Positions 21,861 to 34,355 of a DNA stretch of 64,000 bases are shown in pieces. Every line of letters starts with the position of its first letter. The stretch's first letter is position 1. The position numbers and the translations under genes are program-made. Location: assembly GCA_023053545.1 (NCBI GenBank), contig JAKZAN010000002.1, forward strand, positions 976,375 to 1,040,374, written 5' to 3'. The DNA comes from Lepidurus packardi. Its lineage: Eukaryota > Arthropoda > Branchiopoda > Notostraca > Triopsidae. The notes beneath the pieces are model-generated. The model was not told where the DNA came from. It saw only the letters and a program-made list of their open reading frames with translations, and searched no databases.

Positions 21861-24800
21861 ATGCCGCGTCAAAACTTGAATAATGAGGTTCGTAATCCCC
21901 CAACCAAAGCAAATCCGACACGCATTTTAATACACAATATAAGAAAGAAAAGTGACCAACTACTTGAAACGGTTAGAGAAGCAGGAGAAAAATTTGTAGA
22001 TGGGCTAGTTATAATAGAACCCCCACAAAAATTTACTAGTCAAACCTTCCAAAGCTACCATGTATACTCTCAAACAACGGATTACAAAGGGGTACTTACA
22101 CTCAAAAATCCGAGAGCACCCCAACTGAAAATCCTAGAAGTTAATGAGTTATATTGCATAATTAAACTCTCTCCAAGAAGAAACCTCTCCCCTTTTATTA
22201 TAGCAGGCATATACCGGAGACACACACAAAACACCGAAACCTTACTGGAAGAGATTTGGGACAAATATTCTAAAACGTCGCCTTACCTAATTTTTACTGG
22301 CGATTTCAACGCTCACCATTGGGCATGGGAAGGAAAGACACCAGATAAAGCGGGAATGCAAGTATACGAATTTATTCAAAAACACAACTTAGTAATTTTA
22401 AATGGTTGGAATGAAGCAACTTACATTAATGAAAAGGGAAGCTCCTCAACAATTGATTTAACCTTTTCAACGATGACATCTCTACCTTTTCTAAGTCATT
22501 CGCTAGTTATAAACAACAACTTCATCAATGAATCTGACCACGAAGCCGTCCTTTTGGAATTCGACTTCGCTACTCAAAATGATAACCCCTGGAAATGGAA
22601 CTACAAAAGAGCAAATTGGAAAAAAATAAGCTCATCGCTGACGACAGAAATTAAAAACAATTCTTCATTCGTTAATATCAATAGTACAAAAAAAATTGAC
22701 CGAGCGGCTAATCTTCTAACGTCGACACTCTCAAACGCCATAGAACAATTTATTCCTAAGATTTTTTTAAAAAAAAAACAAAATCCTTGGTGGTCCTGTC
22801 AACTATCTCAACTACGCCGAGAAGCAGCCTCACGTCTAAGAACATTCAAATCTTTCAGAACTCCTCAAAACGAAGTCCTCTGGAAAAAAGCACGGAATCT
22901 TTATACGCAAAAATGTCGAGAAAACAAAAACAAATATTGGGAAAATAAACTTTGGAACCCTGATAATAGAATATTATGGAATTTGGATAGAAAAAGACGT
23001 AACCAAAAGAACGTAACCTGCCTTGACCAACTTACAAATGAAAATGGGTTAGAATTTGAAAGCCAAACCTCTAAGTCAGATTACATAGCGACAAAATTTT
23101 TCACCACTTCCAAACACACAGCGATAACTAATTACAAAGCCCTACCCTATACTTCAAATTCGCCAACTATATCATACGAAGAAGTCTCAACAATTGTTAA
23201 AAGTCTGCCTCTCACCAAAGCACCTGGTCACGATAACATTCAACCCATCGTGATTAAAAATTCATGGAACGCCATAGGGGAAACAATAATTTCACTTTTT
23301 AATGCCTCCATTAAATACTCCTACTTCCCCACCGACTGGAAGGTTGGCAAAGTAATCCCCATCCCTAAACCTAATAAAACAGAGTATAAAACATGCAAAA
23401 GCTTCCGTCCGATCACTCTATTGGCGGTAATGGGAAAAATCCTCGAAAAAATAATGACACAAAGGATCCTACAACATCTTGAATACAATCGACTCCTATC
23501 AGACCACCAATGGGGTTTTCGCACGTCACGCTCTACAACTGACGCTATGATAGATTTAAGCGACCAAATTCTAAATGGCTTCGACCGACAAAAGGTCACA
23601 TCAGTCCTCCTATTAGATATAGAAGGGGCTTTTGACAATGTCAACCATAAAAAACTTTTACAGATTGCAAATAAAAAGAAAGTTAACCCCTTCATTATAA
23701 ATTGGCTGAAAAGCTTTCTTTCAGATCGACAAATCTATGTACAAATTGACAATTCAATAAGCCAAAGATACTTCATATCCAAAGGAGTCCCTCAAGGCTC
23801 CCCTTTGTCTCCGATTTTATTTTTGCTCTATATAGATGGAGCCCTGAAATTACTTAAAAGCAAACGTATCCAAATAAGTGCTTTCGCTGACGATTTGCGT
23901 TTAGCTGTTACAGGTTCCTCTGGACAAGTTAATGTCAAACTGCTAAAAAATGCCATCAACGCACTAGAGAAATGGAGTATGAGTCTAGATCTAAATTTCA
24001 ACCGGAACAAAACAGAACTAATACATTTTTCGAGAAGACACGTACCGGATACAACTACACTTAAATGGGGAGAAGTCGTCATTACTCCACAGACGCAAGT
24101 CCGATATCTTGGCCTCATCTACGACAATAGACTAACTTGGAAGAACCACGTCGCGAAACTTTCATCCGAAGTTAATCAAATACTACAGCGAATTTCAAAA
24201 CTGGCACACGACTACAAAGCAATTCGGAATAATCAATTAAGAACACTTATTTTAGCAACGGTATATTCAAAGATCTTTTATGGACTGCCGGCTTGGTGCA
24301 ACCTTAATATAGCTAACTCATCCCCGCTTAAACATATTCATCGCCAAGCTCTAATTTTAATAACGGGAGCTCTGAAAACATCCCCAACAACAGCACTTGA
24401 AGTAGAAAGTGATATCTTCCCTCTAGAGCTTATGGCAAAACAACGAATTACCAAATACGGACTTACTAAACCTCAATTATCCCAAATGAACGTCGTCCCT
24501 AAGCACCCTAGGTATGTTCCTTGTTCAAGTCGAATAAACACCTATGTGTCGTCTTTGAATATTCCAAGTTCAAGTAAAACAAAAAGCTTAGAACTAAAGA
24601 ATATTTTTCGCCAAATATGGATTAAAAAATGGAATGAAAACCCCTCCACACTTAAAAAATTAGGTATATTTCCGGACCCCAATCCAATCTGCAAAACAAA
24701 CTTAGATAGGTTCACAATTTCTACCATGATCCAACTACGTTGTGCCCATTTTCCAACATTAGTCTACCTCCACAGAATTAAAAAAGTGGATAAACCTCTG

Positions 24801-25019
24801 TGCCCATGTGCTGCCCACGTTAAACAAGACCTACAACACATTTTTTTCCAATGCAGATGGCTAAATAAATCAAGAGCGATACAAATAAGAGAACTCTCTA
24901 AACTAAAGATCCACTACAATGCCGAACTTTTCCTCCGTAATACTAAAGCATTCCCAGCAATCATTTCTTTCATAAAAAGTGCTATGTCCATCCTCAAGGA
25001 GGAAAGGGCCACATTATAG
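21861..25019 (+). CDS. LINE 3 ORF2: AP endonuclease and reverse transcriptase, 1,052 residues
   Basis: The frame is complete. Endonuclease motifs are LIHNIRKKS, VIIEPP, TGDFNAHHWAW, SSTIDLTFST and ESDHEAVLLEF within about residues 1-235. RT motifs are KAPGHDNIQP, SFRPITLLAVMGKILE, VLLLDIEGAFDNV, GVPQGSPLSP and FADD at about residue 674. A Cys/His end (CPCAAHVKQDLQHIFFQC) lies near residue 975. There is no RNase H. It would perform target-primed reverse transcription. The start directly abuts the ORF1 stop (TAAATG), suggesting translation by termination and restart. All catalytic residues I can recognise are present. Confidence 0.9.
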   Translation: MPRQNLNNEVRNPPTKANPTRILIHNIRKKSDQLLETVREAGEKFVDGLVIIEPPQKFTSQTFQSYHVYSQTTDYKGVLTLKNPRAPQLKILEVNELYCIIKLSPRRNLSPFIIAGIYRRHTQNTETLLEEIWDKYSKTSPYLIFTGDFNAHHWAWEGKTPDKAGMQVYEFIQKHNLVILNGWNEATYINEKGSSSTIDLTFSTMTSLPFLSHSLVINNNFINESDHEAVLLEFDFATQNDNPWKWNYKRANWKKISSSLTTEIKNNSSFVNINSTKKIDRAANLLTSTLSNAIEQFIPKIFLKKKQNPWWSCQLSQLRREAASRLRTFKSFRTPQNEVLWKKARNLYTQKCRENKNKYWENKLWNPDNRILWNLDRKRRNQKNVTCLDQLTNENGLEFESQTSKSDYIATKFFTTSKHTAITNYKALPYTSNSPTISYEEVSTIVKSLPLTKAPGHDNIQPIVIKNSWNAIGETIISLFNASIKYSYFPTDWKVGKVIPIPKPNKTEYKTCKSFRPITLLAVMGKILEKIMTQRILQHLEYNRLLSDHQWGFRTSRSTTDAMIDLSDQILNGFDRQKVTSVLLLDIEGAFDNVNHKKLLQIANKKKVNPFIINWLKSFLSDRQIYVQIDNSISQRYFISKGVPQGSPLSPILFLLYIDGALKLLKSKRIQISAFADDLRLAVTGSSGQVNVKLLKNAINALEKWSMSLDLNFNRNKTELIHFSRRHVPDTTTLKWGEVVITPQTQVRYLGLIYDNRLTWKNHVAKLSSEVNQILQRISKLAHDYKAIRNNQLRTLILATVYSKIFYGLPAWCNLNIANSSPLKHIHRQALILITGALKTSPTTALEVESDIFPLELMAKQRITKYGLTKPQLSQMNVVPKHPRYVPCSSRINTYVSSLNIPSSSKTKSLELKNIFRQIWIKKWNENPSTLKKLGIFPDPNPICKTNLDRFTISTMIQLRCAHFPTLVYLHRIKKVDKPLCPCAAHVKQDLQHIFFQCRWLNKSRAIQIRELSKLKIHYNAELFLRNTKAFPAIISFIKSAMSILKEERATL

Positions 25020-25178
25020 TCAGCTATAATTGACCCACATGTGAAATGTAATAACAAATAATGGTTTTTTGTGTTACTAATTGTGTAATGCTACCAATCT
25101 TGTATGCATCGTTAGATAAGCCGCAAAGAGCAAATGCTCACGCTGGTTCTAAATACAAAAAAAAAAAAAAACTACCAT

Positions 25179-25319
25179 GCGTTCACTGAGTTGCTGTCAG
25201 GATGGCTTGAAACTGAAACTCGAATTGGACCACTATTGTGGCTGACAGCTCGCTGATAACCAAGTCTTCGCAGAATTGATAAAAATTTCGCCATCCATGT
25301 CAATTTTTGGTTAACGTCT
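25179..25319. other. Short unassigned segment between two LINEs
   Basis: One open frame reads FTELLSGWLETETRIGPLLW, which looks protein-like (possibly part of a BEL gag), but it is too short to assign. Confidence 0.3.
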
Positions 25320-25971
25320 CCGCTATACACCAAGAACAGAGAAAAACAAACAACAATGCCTGCGCCTGACTATATCATGAGATTTCTGCCGAAAAGTGCA
25401 TACGGGATAAAGCTCAAACTCAAATCCCGCTGTAGGAGGAGCGTCGCAATCCGCTTCAAACCGCACACGAGCCTCAATAGCTTCGTTCGAACCCCGAATT
25501 GGCAAACCCTGCTCAGAAAAGAAATAACTCGACGACATGTTTAGAAACATTTTATGGAATATCCGAGAGAGTACCAAGGGAGGTAAAACAGAGGTAAGAG
25601 TCGAGGGACTAAAGGTCAATGTCAGATTAGTCTCTAATGCAGAACACCAGCTTCCCATGACCCTGCAACCTCCCCGAAACTCCACTTTTCGAAAAGTAGA
25701 CATAAAAGTAGAAAAGTCCGGCACGACGCGACACGTCTGCTTCCGTCACAGATAAAACGCACAACAGGGCGATGGTGTACGAGACACAACTGTTTGTGAC
25801 GTCTTTTGCGTGCTCCTGCTTTACGAGTTTTTTTTCTGTGTGCTTTTCGCGTTAATTGGTTCTTTTTGTTCGCTAAAGTGTGAGGCACTCGTGTTCATAA
25901 CTGCTTCATTAAGTGGCTAAGTGTATGGTGACTTCTTTACTCATAATCTAGATAAAACCCATAGGTCTGTT

Positions 25972-26796
25972 ATGGCCTTTTCTCTGGCCAGGTCACCAGT
26001 GAACTCGCCCATGGGCGAGGTTGACCAACAAACAATGGAGCCAGAACCTGAAAGTGAACTCGTCCAAGACCACTCAAACATGATGTACTGCATGACCTGT
26101 GCAACCCAGTTCGAAAGAGAAGCGCCGACGGCAAGATATTGCAAACCTTGCCGTAACAGGAGGAGCTCCACGCAAGCGAAGAGACCGCCTCCCCATCCAA
26201 GGATGCTGGCGCCTTTAGAAAACGCGCCAACTCGCTAGAAGATTCCAACAAGGACCTGGGTGTTACTATGAGTGTTACTCATTCCTTGAAGAATGCGTAG
26301 AAGTGCTGACACCTGAAATTGCAGCTCTCAGAGTGGAAGTTCGAGAATTGAAAGAAGACAAAGTCAGCAAAGATCAACTTCGCGATATGATTTCCGCTCA
26401 GTCGGCCCAAATTGCTATCCTTACCGACGCAGTACAACGACTTGAAGATCGAGTCAAGACTCCCCAAGTTGGTCCTCAGGTGGATGCTCCTAAAGAGGTG
26501 TCCTATGTCCAAGCCTTGAAAAAGGCAAGAAGCGAAAGCAAAACCCACGCGGAAGCCTCTACCTCGGCTAGTCAAAAGAAAAGTGCGATCCCCAAGGCAC
26601 CAGAGGAAACTCTCCTCATCGAACAGCTTGACTCTAATAAGAAAAACTTGGTTCTTTCCCGAAAAGATCTTTTGAAGGTGGTGGAACAAGACCTTCAAAA
26701 TCTGAATCCTGATACCCTACAATAGACGAAGCCGATTTTTACGACGAAAATCCAGTCAGGGATCCTTATTGTTATGAAGCAGAGTCAGCAGTATAG
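25972..26796 (+). pseudogene. LINE 2 ORF1 (gag-like), frameshifted and internally deleted
   Basis: The N-terminus MAFSLARSPVN leads to a Cys motif (YCMTCATQFE...RYCKPCRNRR) like the one at the start of LINE 3 ORF1. The frame breaks at 26238. A second frame (26303-26725) encodes a predicted coiled coil (EVRELKEDKVSKDQLRD, ILTDAVQRLEDRV) and the start of an RNA-binding-like region. A third frame ends at 26796 with DEADFYDENPVRDPYCYEAE. The CCHC knuckles expected in this protein are absent, so the middle or end was deleted. Confidence 0.65.
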
Positions 26797-26974
26797 AAGT
26801 CGCCAAAATAAAGGGGTAAGCCAGGTAGAGTGCAGGGAAATCAACATGAGAGAAAGTTAGAAAAATTATACCAATAATAGTGAGTGAACATAGCTGGGAA
26901 GAAAAATGCAGGGAGATGGTAGCTTTGGTAAAAGAACTTATTAGTGGGGGAGACCTAATCACAGCAATGCTAGA

Positions 26975-29900
26975 ATGGGGTGCCCTTTGAACATCTTGAT
27001 GTGGAATGCCCGAAGCCTCAATCTGCATCTCAGCGGATTATGTGCATATATAAGCGAGATGCAGTAGACACCAGACGTAATATATATATGTGAAACATGG
27101 ATGAAAGAAGGGATGAAGGCAACAATTTTTGGATATGATTGCCACAGAAAAGACAGGACAGACCAAAGAGGAGGGGGCATTATGTTTTTCGTCAAACGGG
27201 GAATAGAAATTGAATGGGCGCCAATGAATTCTTTCACAGACGGTGTCCTGGAGATAGGGTGCGTAAAAGTAAAATGGGAAAACCAAATTATATATCTAGT
27301 CGGAATGTATTTGCAGGTACAAGCAGAGAAAAAAATAACCAAAGATGAATACAAATTTTATATGTCCCAGATTGGGTCTGACGAAGAATGTCTTATGTTT
27401 GGTGATTTTAACTCCCACCATAATTTGTGGAACGGGGGAAATTTTAATGACTCCAGAGGGAACACTCTGTGTTCGTTTTTAGAAGAGTGGGAAAAGTTAC
27501 TGCTAGCCTCCCCACAGGGCGTCGGCACGCATGTATCCGAGAGGGGTGCGATTACGACCATAGACCTGGTGTTTGCGTCAGCAAACATATATGACAAGGT
27601 AAGAGTCCGAACAGGGCCAATGCTACAGAGTGACCACCTACCTATTGTGATAGAAGTAGAAGGAAAAAAGGGGATGATGATAAGAGAAAGAACTCCGCGA
27701 TGGGATTTTAAAAAAGCAAACTGGGTGGAATGGAGGCGAGAAATGGCGGAAGAAGACATAGAAGAGGGCGTTAGCTGTGGAAGGGTAGAAGAGAGATATA
27801 AACGGTTTATTGACACGCTCATACAAATTACAAAAAACATGTCCCATTGAGAGAGGGAACAATTAGGGCGAAAGATACAGAAGGGGGCAAACGGAAAGGA
27901 AAGATAAGGAAACCATGGTGGGACGAGAATTGTAGCGAAGCAGTGAGTATTATGAGAACAAAATACAGAATACTGAAAAGAAGTCCCACCGCCGGAAATC
28001 TTACAGATTACAAAAAAGCAAAAGCGAATTGCAAGAGAATAACGCAGGACAAAAAAAGATCCCACTGGAAACACAAGGTGGAGGGTTTAGGTAGTCAAAC
28101 AACAACTAAACAAATGTGGGAACTCATTAGAAAAATGGAAGGGACAACTACGAAAAATATAGAAGGGGAGGCTCTTTCTTCAGGGGGTCAGCTCATACAG
28201 CAAAACAAAGAAAAAGCGGAAATATTGGTGAAGCATTTCGCTAAGATTCAAAGCGAGAGTACAGAAACACACGCAACCGAAACGGAAGTCCTACAAATGC
28301 AATATGAAATAGACAGTATGATCTATGATAAAAACTGCACGGACGAATTTAGTAGACCCTTCTCAGAATGGGAAATAGAGGTTATTTTAAAAAAGACACC
28401 AAAGACGAGCCAAGGCAAAGATCTGGTCCACTACAACATGTTAGGAGAATTACCAAGAAACTGGAGGCGTGCTTTGAAAAATCTTTTTAATTATATATTG
28501 GAGAAGGGCACAGGACCTAAAGAATGGGGTAATGCAGTAGTTGTACCGATATTAAAACCAGGTAAAGACCCTAAGGAAATTAAATCATATAGGCCCATAT
28601 CGTTAATATCATGCGTCGCCAAAGTGTTTGAAAGAGCACTAGTTAAAAGATTAAACTGGGTGTCCGAAAAAAGAGGATGGTACTCACCGATACAGACAGG
28701 GTTTAGAAGAGGACGCAGCACGATTGACCAGCTAGTCAGGCTGAACAACGAAGCGCACCGAGTATATAGAAGAGGAGAGGTCTTAATCGCGTTATTTATA
28801 GATTTTACCGCAGCATTTGATTCAATTTGGATAGACAAACTTTTATATAAAATTGGTCAAAAAGGTGTAAAGGGTAAAATTTTAGGGTTCTTGAAATATT
28901 TCTTAAATAACAGAACGATGGAAGTGAGAATCGGGAGCAGCAATTCCAATCAAAAAGAACTAAAAAGAGGAATCCCTCAGGGGTCGGTGATCAGCCCCTG
29001 GCTCTTTAACATGATGTTGTCAGACTTTCCAATAAAGGTTGGGGAAACAGGGGCTTCGCTCAATGCTGATGACGCAGGAATCTGGACCAGCGGGTTAGAC
29101 TGTGACTCGGCGATGGGGAGAATGATAAATGTTGTAAGGGAAGTGGAAAAATGGTGTAAGGAGAACGGGTTGGAAATATCCACAGATAAAACGAAATATT
29201 TGGTAATTACAAGAAAACGTAAAGCGGAGAGCAAAAATAAAATAAAAATCAATGGAAGCGAAATAAAAAGAGTGGAGAGCGCCAGATTCTTAGGGATTGT
29301 GTTCGATAGAAGACTTAGCTTCAATGAACAAGTAAAACAAATAAGAGAAAAGGGAATGAAGACTGCAGGTATTTTACATAAATTAGCGGGGAAGACTTGG
29401 GGGGGAGATATCAATATTTTACTCACGGTATACAAAAATCTTATTAGGTCAAAATTAGAATACGCAAGCTTCATATACAAGAACATTAACTCTAGGAAAC
29501 TAGAGGTACTAGAAACGGTACAGAACAAATCATTAAGGATTATACTTGGAACAACGAAGACAACACCGATTGGGGTGCTGCATTGTGCCTCAGAAGTTTT
29601 ATCACTACAGAAAAGAAGAATTTTACTTGAACAAACATATTTTAACAGAATGACAGAATGTCACAGGAATGACCCCGTAGTAAAAGAGATAGTGGACAAG
29701 AATTCCCTGTTTTGGGAAAGTGTGTCCGAAACGAAAAACAAAAACAAAATACCTTATGTCATGCAAGGAGATTATTTTAAAAATTTGTTACCGCCCTGGG
29801 AATTCAAAGGTCATCAGATAAAAACCACGATCCCGGGAAACAGCAAAGAAAAGTGCAATCAGCAAACAGTGCAAGAAGTTTTAATGTTTTTAGAGAAGGA

Positions 29901-30783
29901 GTATGAAAATTTTAAACGGGTTTTTACGGACGGATCAAAAGATACTGAGGGAAACTCGGGATGCGGAGTTTACATGGAGGAAATGGGGGAGACAAGATCA
30001 TACGCATTAAACAAAGCAACGACAGTAATGGCTTCCGAATTGCACGCGATAATACAAGCGATAAGGTGGATTGAGGAAAAGGAGCCGGATAATTACGTCA
30101 TACTGACGGATTCAAAATCCGCAGCACAGCTGCTAGATAGCTGGGGGAACCGTTCATATTTTGGTCTTACACAAAAGATTCAAAACAAAATGAACGACTT
30201 AAGGACAGACGGGTACACAATAAGGATCCAGTGGATGCCGGCACATAGAGGGATCAGGGGAAACGAAATGGCGGATGGAGCGGCAAAGGAAGGAAGGTTG
30301 ACAGGGGAAGAAATTAATCACAAAACAACATGCCAGGAGCTGGAATCAATAACGAAAAGGAAAGTCGAAAAGGACTACATAGAAGAAATAAAGACAAGAA
30401 CAGCACAAAAAATGGTTCAGAACACGTACCAGTTCGGGACCAACAAATGGATAAACAGCAGGAAAAGAAGAGAAGCCATTGTTTTACTACGAATAAGGTG
30501 TGGACATGGGAGATTCCGGTCATGGCTACACCGCTTCAACATGACCGAAGATGACACATGTCGTTACTGTGAGGAGGAGGAAGAAAGCCCGGAACATTTA
30601 GTAATGAGATGTGAGAAGTTTTCAGAAAAAAGGGAGGAACTCAAGAAAAAACTAGAAGATAGTAAAATAGCCTGGAGATTCGAAACTATAACGGCACTGG
30701 AAGGCGGAAAGAAAGATCAGTACATAGCACAAAATTGTCTTTTAAAATATTTAAAAACAACCGATATCATAACAAACATATAA
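26975..30783 (+). pseudogene. LINE 2 ORF2: endonuclease, reverse transcriptase, RNase H; two breaks
   Basis: The endonuclease starts with LNILMWNARSL (26990) and shows ICETW, GDFNSHH and QSDHLPIVIE. A TAG near 27068 and a 1-nt loss near 27843 interrupt the frame. From 27847 to 30783 the frame is open (978 residues) with KIRKPWWDENCSE, SYRPISLIS, FTAAFDSIWID, GIPQGSVISP, then NADD near 29060 (the usual Phe before ADD is Asn). RNase H has FTDGSKD, ASELHA, LTDSKSA and HRGIRGNEMADGAA. A Cys/His end (CRYCEEEEESPEHLVMRC) follows. It is otherwise the best copy of its family here. Confidence 0.85.
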
Positions 30784-30886
30784 GTACACAGAGGAAATAT
30801 CAGTGAATATGTGAAAAAATAAAAAAGAAGAGAAGAAGAAAAAAAAAAAAAAAAAAAGAGAAAAGAAAAAAAAAAAACAGAAAGCC

Positions 30887-30926
30887 GAAGACGGTAATGC
30901 GACGCGAACGCGACGTTGGCCGTCTT
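30887..30926 (+). other. 3' stem-loop of LINE 2
   Basis: AAGACGG pairs with CCGTCTT around a GC-rich loop (TAATGCGACGCGAACG). It is followed by AAAAAACCAAAAAACAAAC-type tail repeats. It is like the hairpin of LINE 1. Confidence 0.65.
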
Positions 30927-30960
30927 AAAAAACCAAAAAACAAACAAACAAACAAACTCA

Positions 30961-33900
30961 GCTATGACGAAGTTCTGGGAACTGGAAACCAAGGGTATCT
31001 CCCAAGAACCTCTCGACTCCATCTCTAGGGATCCAATCAAGACTCGCATTCAAAACAGCATTACTTTCGACGGCGAACGCTACACTGTCGCACTCCCTTG
31101 GAACGATTCGAGGTCCAGTCTCAGTGACAATTTCGAGCTTGCAAGTCAGCGTCTTAACTCGACAATGATTCGTCTGAAGAAAAGTCCCCTTTTATTTGAA
31201 GCCTACAATGAAATCATTCGCGATTATGAGAAGAAGGCGTACGTAGAACCCGTTCCTGTGGTGCGGCACCATCCCTCGCAAGAAGGGCCTTTAATCCATT
31301 ATTTGGCTCACCATCCCGTCGTGCGTCCAGACAAAAGTACAACCAAGGTCCGAATGGTATTTGATGGTTCCGCCCATATCCCTCAAGGGCCTTCCATCAA
31401 CGAATGTCTCTTTCCTGGACCCAATCTGACCCCTGACCTTGTAGAAATTCTGCTGCGGTATCGCGCCCATCGTTACCCATTTACAGGTGACATTGCCGAG
31501 GCCTTCCCGCAAATTTGCATTGCTTCAAAGGACCGAGACTCCCTGAGATTCCTGTGGAAACGGGACAACGAAAATTCCTTCGGACTAACTGCCTATCGTT
31601 GGAACCGGGTTCCCTTTGGACTAACCTGTAGCCCTTTCTTGTAAGCGGTTACCCTTCAACATCATTTCGCGAGCCTTGAATCCCAATTCCCTGAAACAAT
31701 CACTTTACTATGTCGTGATACTTACGTTGATGACACACTTACGGGTGCTCAAACCCGCGAAGAAGCCCTTCTACGGATAACAGAAGCTAGAATAATCTTC
31801 GCGAAGGCCGGGATGAACTTTAGAAAGATTTGCACTCCTGATACGGAACTACGCCAGCAAGTTTCTGAATTGTTTGAACCCCGAGACAATCCCAATTCTG
31901 ACAAACTCCTCTCTCCCACGCAAGATGGCCGTGTTTTGGGGCTGTTATGGAACTTTGAAACGGATTCTTTTCATTTTGACCCAAGCCCATTGGTGGAACT
32001 TTTAGAGAAATATTCCCCCCCTTATTCCAAACGAATCGCGTTAAAACTTGTCTCCAAGCTCTATGACCCCCTCGGATTCATTAGCCCTGTAACCTTTATT
32101 GCCAAATCTTTCCTGCAAACCCTTTGGGTGTTAGAATGAACTTGGGATGACCCTCTGCCCAAAGCAACTGCTGAATCATTGTTCCAGTGGGTCACTGACT
32201 TACGAAACCTAAGAAACCGTCAAATCCCACGTTTTTACGGTTTCCCAGATGAATCTCCCACGCTCCATGTTTTCAGCGACGCAAGTGAAAAGGGATACGC
32301 CACAGTCGCATACATTCGCGTGGTGGAATCCGGAAATGTTCGGGTTTCATTATTAGGAAGCAAAACACGCATAGCACCCTTGAAAATTGTTTCAATACCT
32401 CGGTTGGAACTCCTTAGGACAGTTTTAGCTTCGCGATTTGGCACCTTCCTCCGTCAGAGCCTTGCCCCCCTCTTTGGAGAGCTTCGCATCACCTATTGGT
32501 CAGATTCACAGGTCGCCCTTTACTGGATCAAAAGTTCGCCTCAAAGATGGAAACCGTTTATAGCTAATCGTGTTCAGGAGATTCAAAATTCGACTGATCC
32601 TTCAACCTATAGATTTTGTCCGGGTAAACTCAACCCAGCAGATATCGCCTCCCGAGGAAGAAGCGCATCATTGTTGAATCAAGAAGCCGTTTGGTGGACT
32701 GGTCCTCGATGGTTAAAGGAACCCGACGAGAATTGGCCAAAATATGATTCTTCCCTAAGGCCTGCCTCACAAGACTTCTCTAAGGAATTACGAAAGAATA
32801 CAACCGTCATGTCCGTTGTTTTCCCCCCACATTCCCCTGCATTGATTCCCTTCGAACGATTCAGTTCTTTATCCGCTGTTATAGCCGTTACCGCTTGGAT
32901 TTTTCGTTTCATATTTAATTGGCGAAATCGGGTGGACAAGCGTCAGAAGGGACCTTTAACGACTGAAGAAAGAATTGCTGAGCGACGACTTGTTTCTCAA
33001 ATCCAAGAAGGAAGTTACGCAAAGGAAATTCAAGTCTTGAAGTCTAGCCAACGAATTTCGCCTTCTTCTCCATTTTACGCCCTAAATCCGTCTTTGTGCC
33101 GCAAGGAGGGTATTTTGCGCGTTGGTACTCGTCTCAACGATTCATTTTCAGCACCCATCCTGTTACCAGCAAACCATTACTTCACCCAGTTGGTTGTGCG
33201 GTACTACCATTTGACTAACTGCCATGCCGGACCTCGAGACACGTTAGCTCTCATACGGTATCATTACTGGATCGTCACCGGCAAACAAGTCGTAAAGAAA
33301 ACTCTCAAGAATTGTATCACTTGTAACCGGTATAATGCTCTACCCTACGCCGAACCTTCGGGCTCCCTTCCGGCGGATAGAATCACCCCTACAATTCCCT
33401 TTGAAGTTTGCGGTACCGACTTTGCCGGTCCCGTTTTTCTGAAGTCGTCCCTTGAACCCGCCAAGGCTTATATCTGCCTATTCACCTGTGCGGTGACACG
33501 TGCCGTGCATCTAGAATTAGTACCGGATTTAACGACTCCTAGCTTCATCTTGGCGTTCCGGCGTTTTCTGTCTCGACGCGGGTATCCCCGAGTCATCTAT
33601 TCAGACAATGCCTTGACGTTCAAGAAGGCTAATAAGGATTTACAAGAACTTTACCATCGAATCCGCGATTCGGAAGTTCAAACCTTTTCCGCGCTTTACC
33701 GAATTTCCTGGAAATTTATTGCTGAACGTGCCCCTTGGTGGGGAGGATTCTATGAGCGTCTAATTCGAAGTGTAAAGCTTGCGGTAAAGAAGGTTCTGGG
33801 TAGGGCAAGTGTGGGACTCGACGAATTCCAGACGGTACTGTGCGAAGTCGAAGCATCCCTCAATTCGAGACCCCTTACATCTCTATATGACGATCCTAAG

Positions 33901-34316
33901 ACGATCCTAAGGAATTAGATCCCCTTACTCCAGGACATTTTTTGATAGGAAAACCCTTGCTATGTCTACCACCTTTGACACCTAAGGAGAACGCTTTTAC
34001 ACCTACAGCCCGGGAAGCTACTAGACGCGCTGCTTATCGTGAGAAGCTCATGGATTCATTTTGGAAGCGATGGACAAGGGAGTATCTTCCTGAGTTATGG
34101 AAGGGTGTTACGCCGAAACGACAAAAATCAGTAAATCTCAATGATTTGGTCATTATTCGTGAAGATAATGTCAAACGCCAACATTGGAGTCTTGGACGCA
34201 TCAGTGAACTACATCCGGGACGTGACGGCCGAACCAGGAGTGTGAGCCTCAAGACAAAAAAGGGCTGTGTAACCCGCCCTATTACCCGTCTGTACCCATT
34301 ACAATATTGCGAATAA
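30961..34316 (+). pseudogene. BEL/Pao pol: RT, RNase H, integrase; two stops and an 11-bp duplication
   Basis: One frame runs through YTVALPWNDS, VRMVFDGSA, FTGDIAEAF and the YVDDTL active site (31725). RNase H begins at LHVFSDAS (32266) with a later YWSDSQ. Integrase has an HHCC finger (about 33170-33330) and the catalytic acids in GTDFAGP, YSDNAL and the Glu of GGFYERLIRSVK. Two stops lie in this frame: TAA at 31642-31644 and TGA at 32137-32139 in place of a Trp. At 33889-33911 an 11-bp tandem duplication shifts the frame, so the C-terminal DUF5641-like domain (LIGKPLLCLPP to 34316) is out of phase. It would copy RNA into DNA and integrate it, but it is inactive as read. Confidence 0.85.
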
Positions 34317-34355
34317 TTTGTAACTCGGATCAAATCCTCCTTACAAGGTGGGGAG

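Larger units (their letters stand above)
20495..25169 (+). mobile_element. Two-ORF LINE without RNase H (LINE 3, Jockey-like), nearly intact
   Basis: It is flanked by AACTACCAT at 20486-20494 and 25170-25178 and ends with a run of about 14 A. ORF1 encodes a zinc-knuckle nucleic-acid-binding protein, and ORF2 an endonuclease plus reverse transcriptase of 1,052 residues with no stop. The short 5' UTR (14 bp before the first ATG) suggests slight 5' truncation or a compact promoter. The target duplication and clean ORF2 suggest recent insertion. Confidence 0.9.
25320..30956 (+). mobile_element. I-like LINE with RNase H (LINE 2)
   Basis: It holds a broken ORF1 (25972-26796) and an ORF2 with endonuclease, RT, RNase H and Cys/His end (26975-30783). 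The 3' UTR ends in a stem-loop (30887-30926) and an A/AAAC-rich tail up to 30956. The BEL element begins straight after. The 5' limit is approximate: 25320-25970 has no LINE protein and is probably 5' UTR. I did not find its target duplication. Confidence 0.8.

Noticed and set aside
25470-25500. GTTCGAACCCCG as a tRNA B box
   Set aside because: The preceding 70 bases do not fold into a tRNA; chance match in the LINE 5' region.
25356-25755. Small ORFs (62 and 72 residues) before LINE 2 ORF1
   Set aside because: No LINE or other protein signature; treated as 5' UTR.
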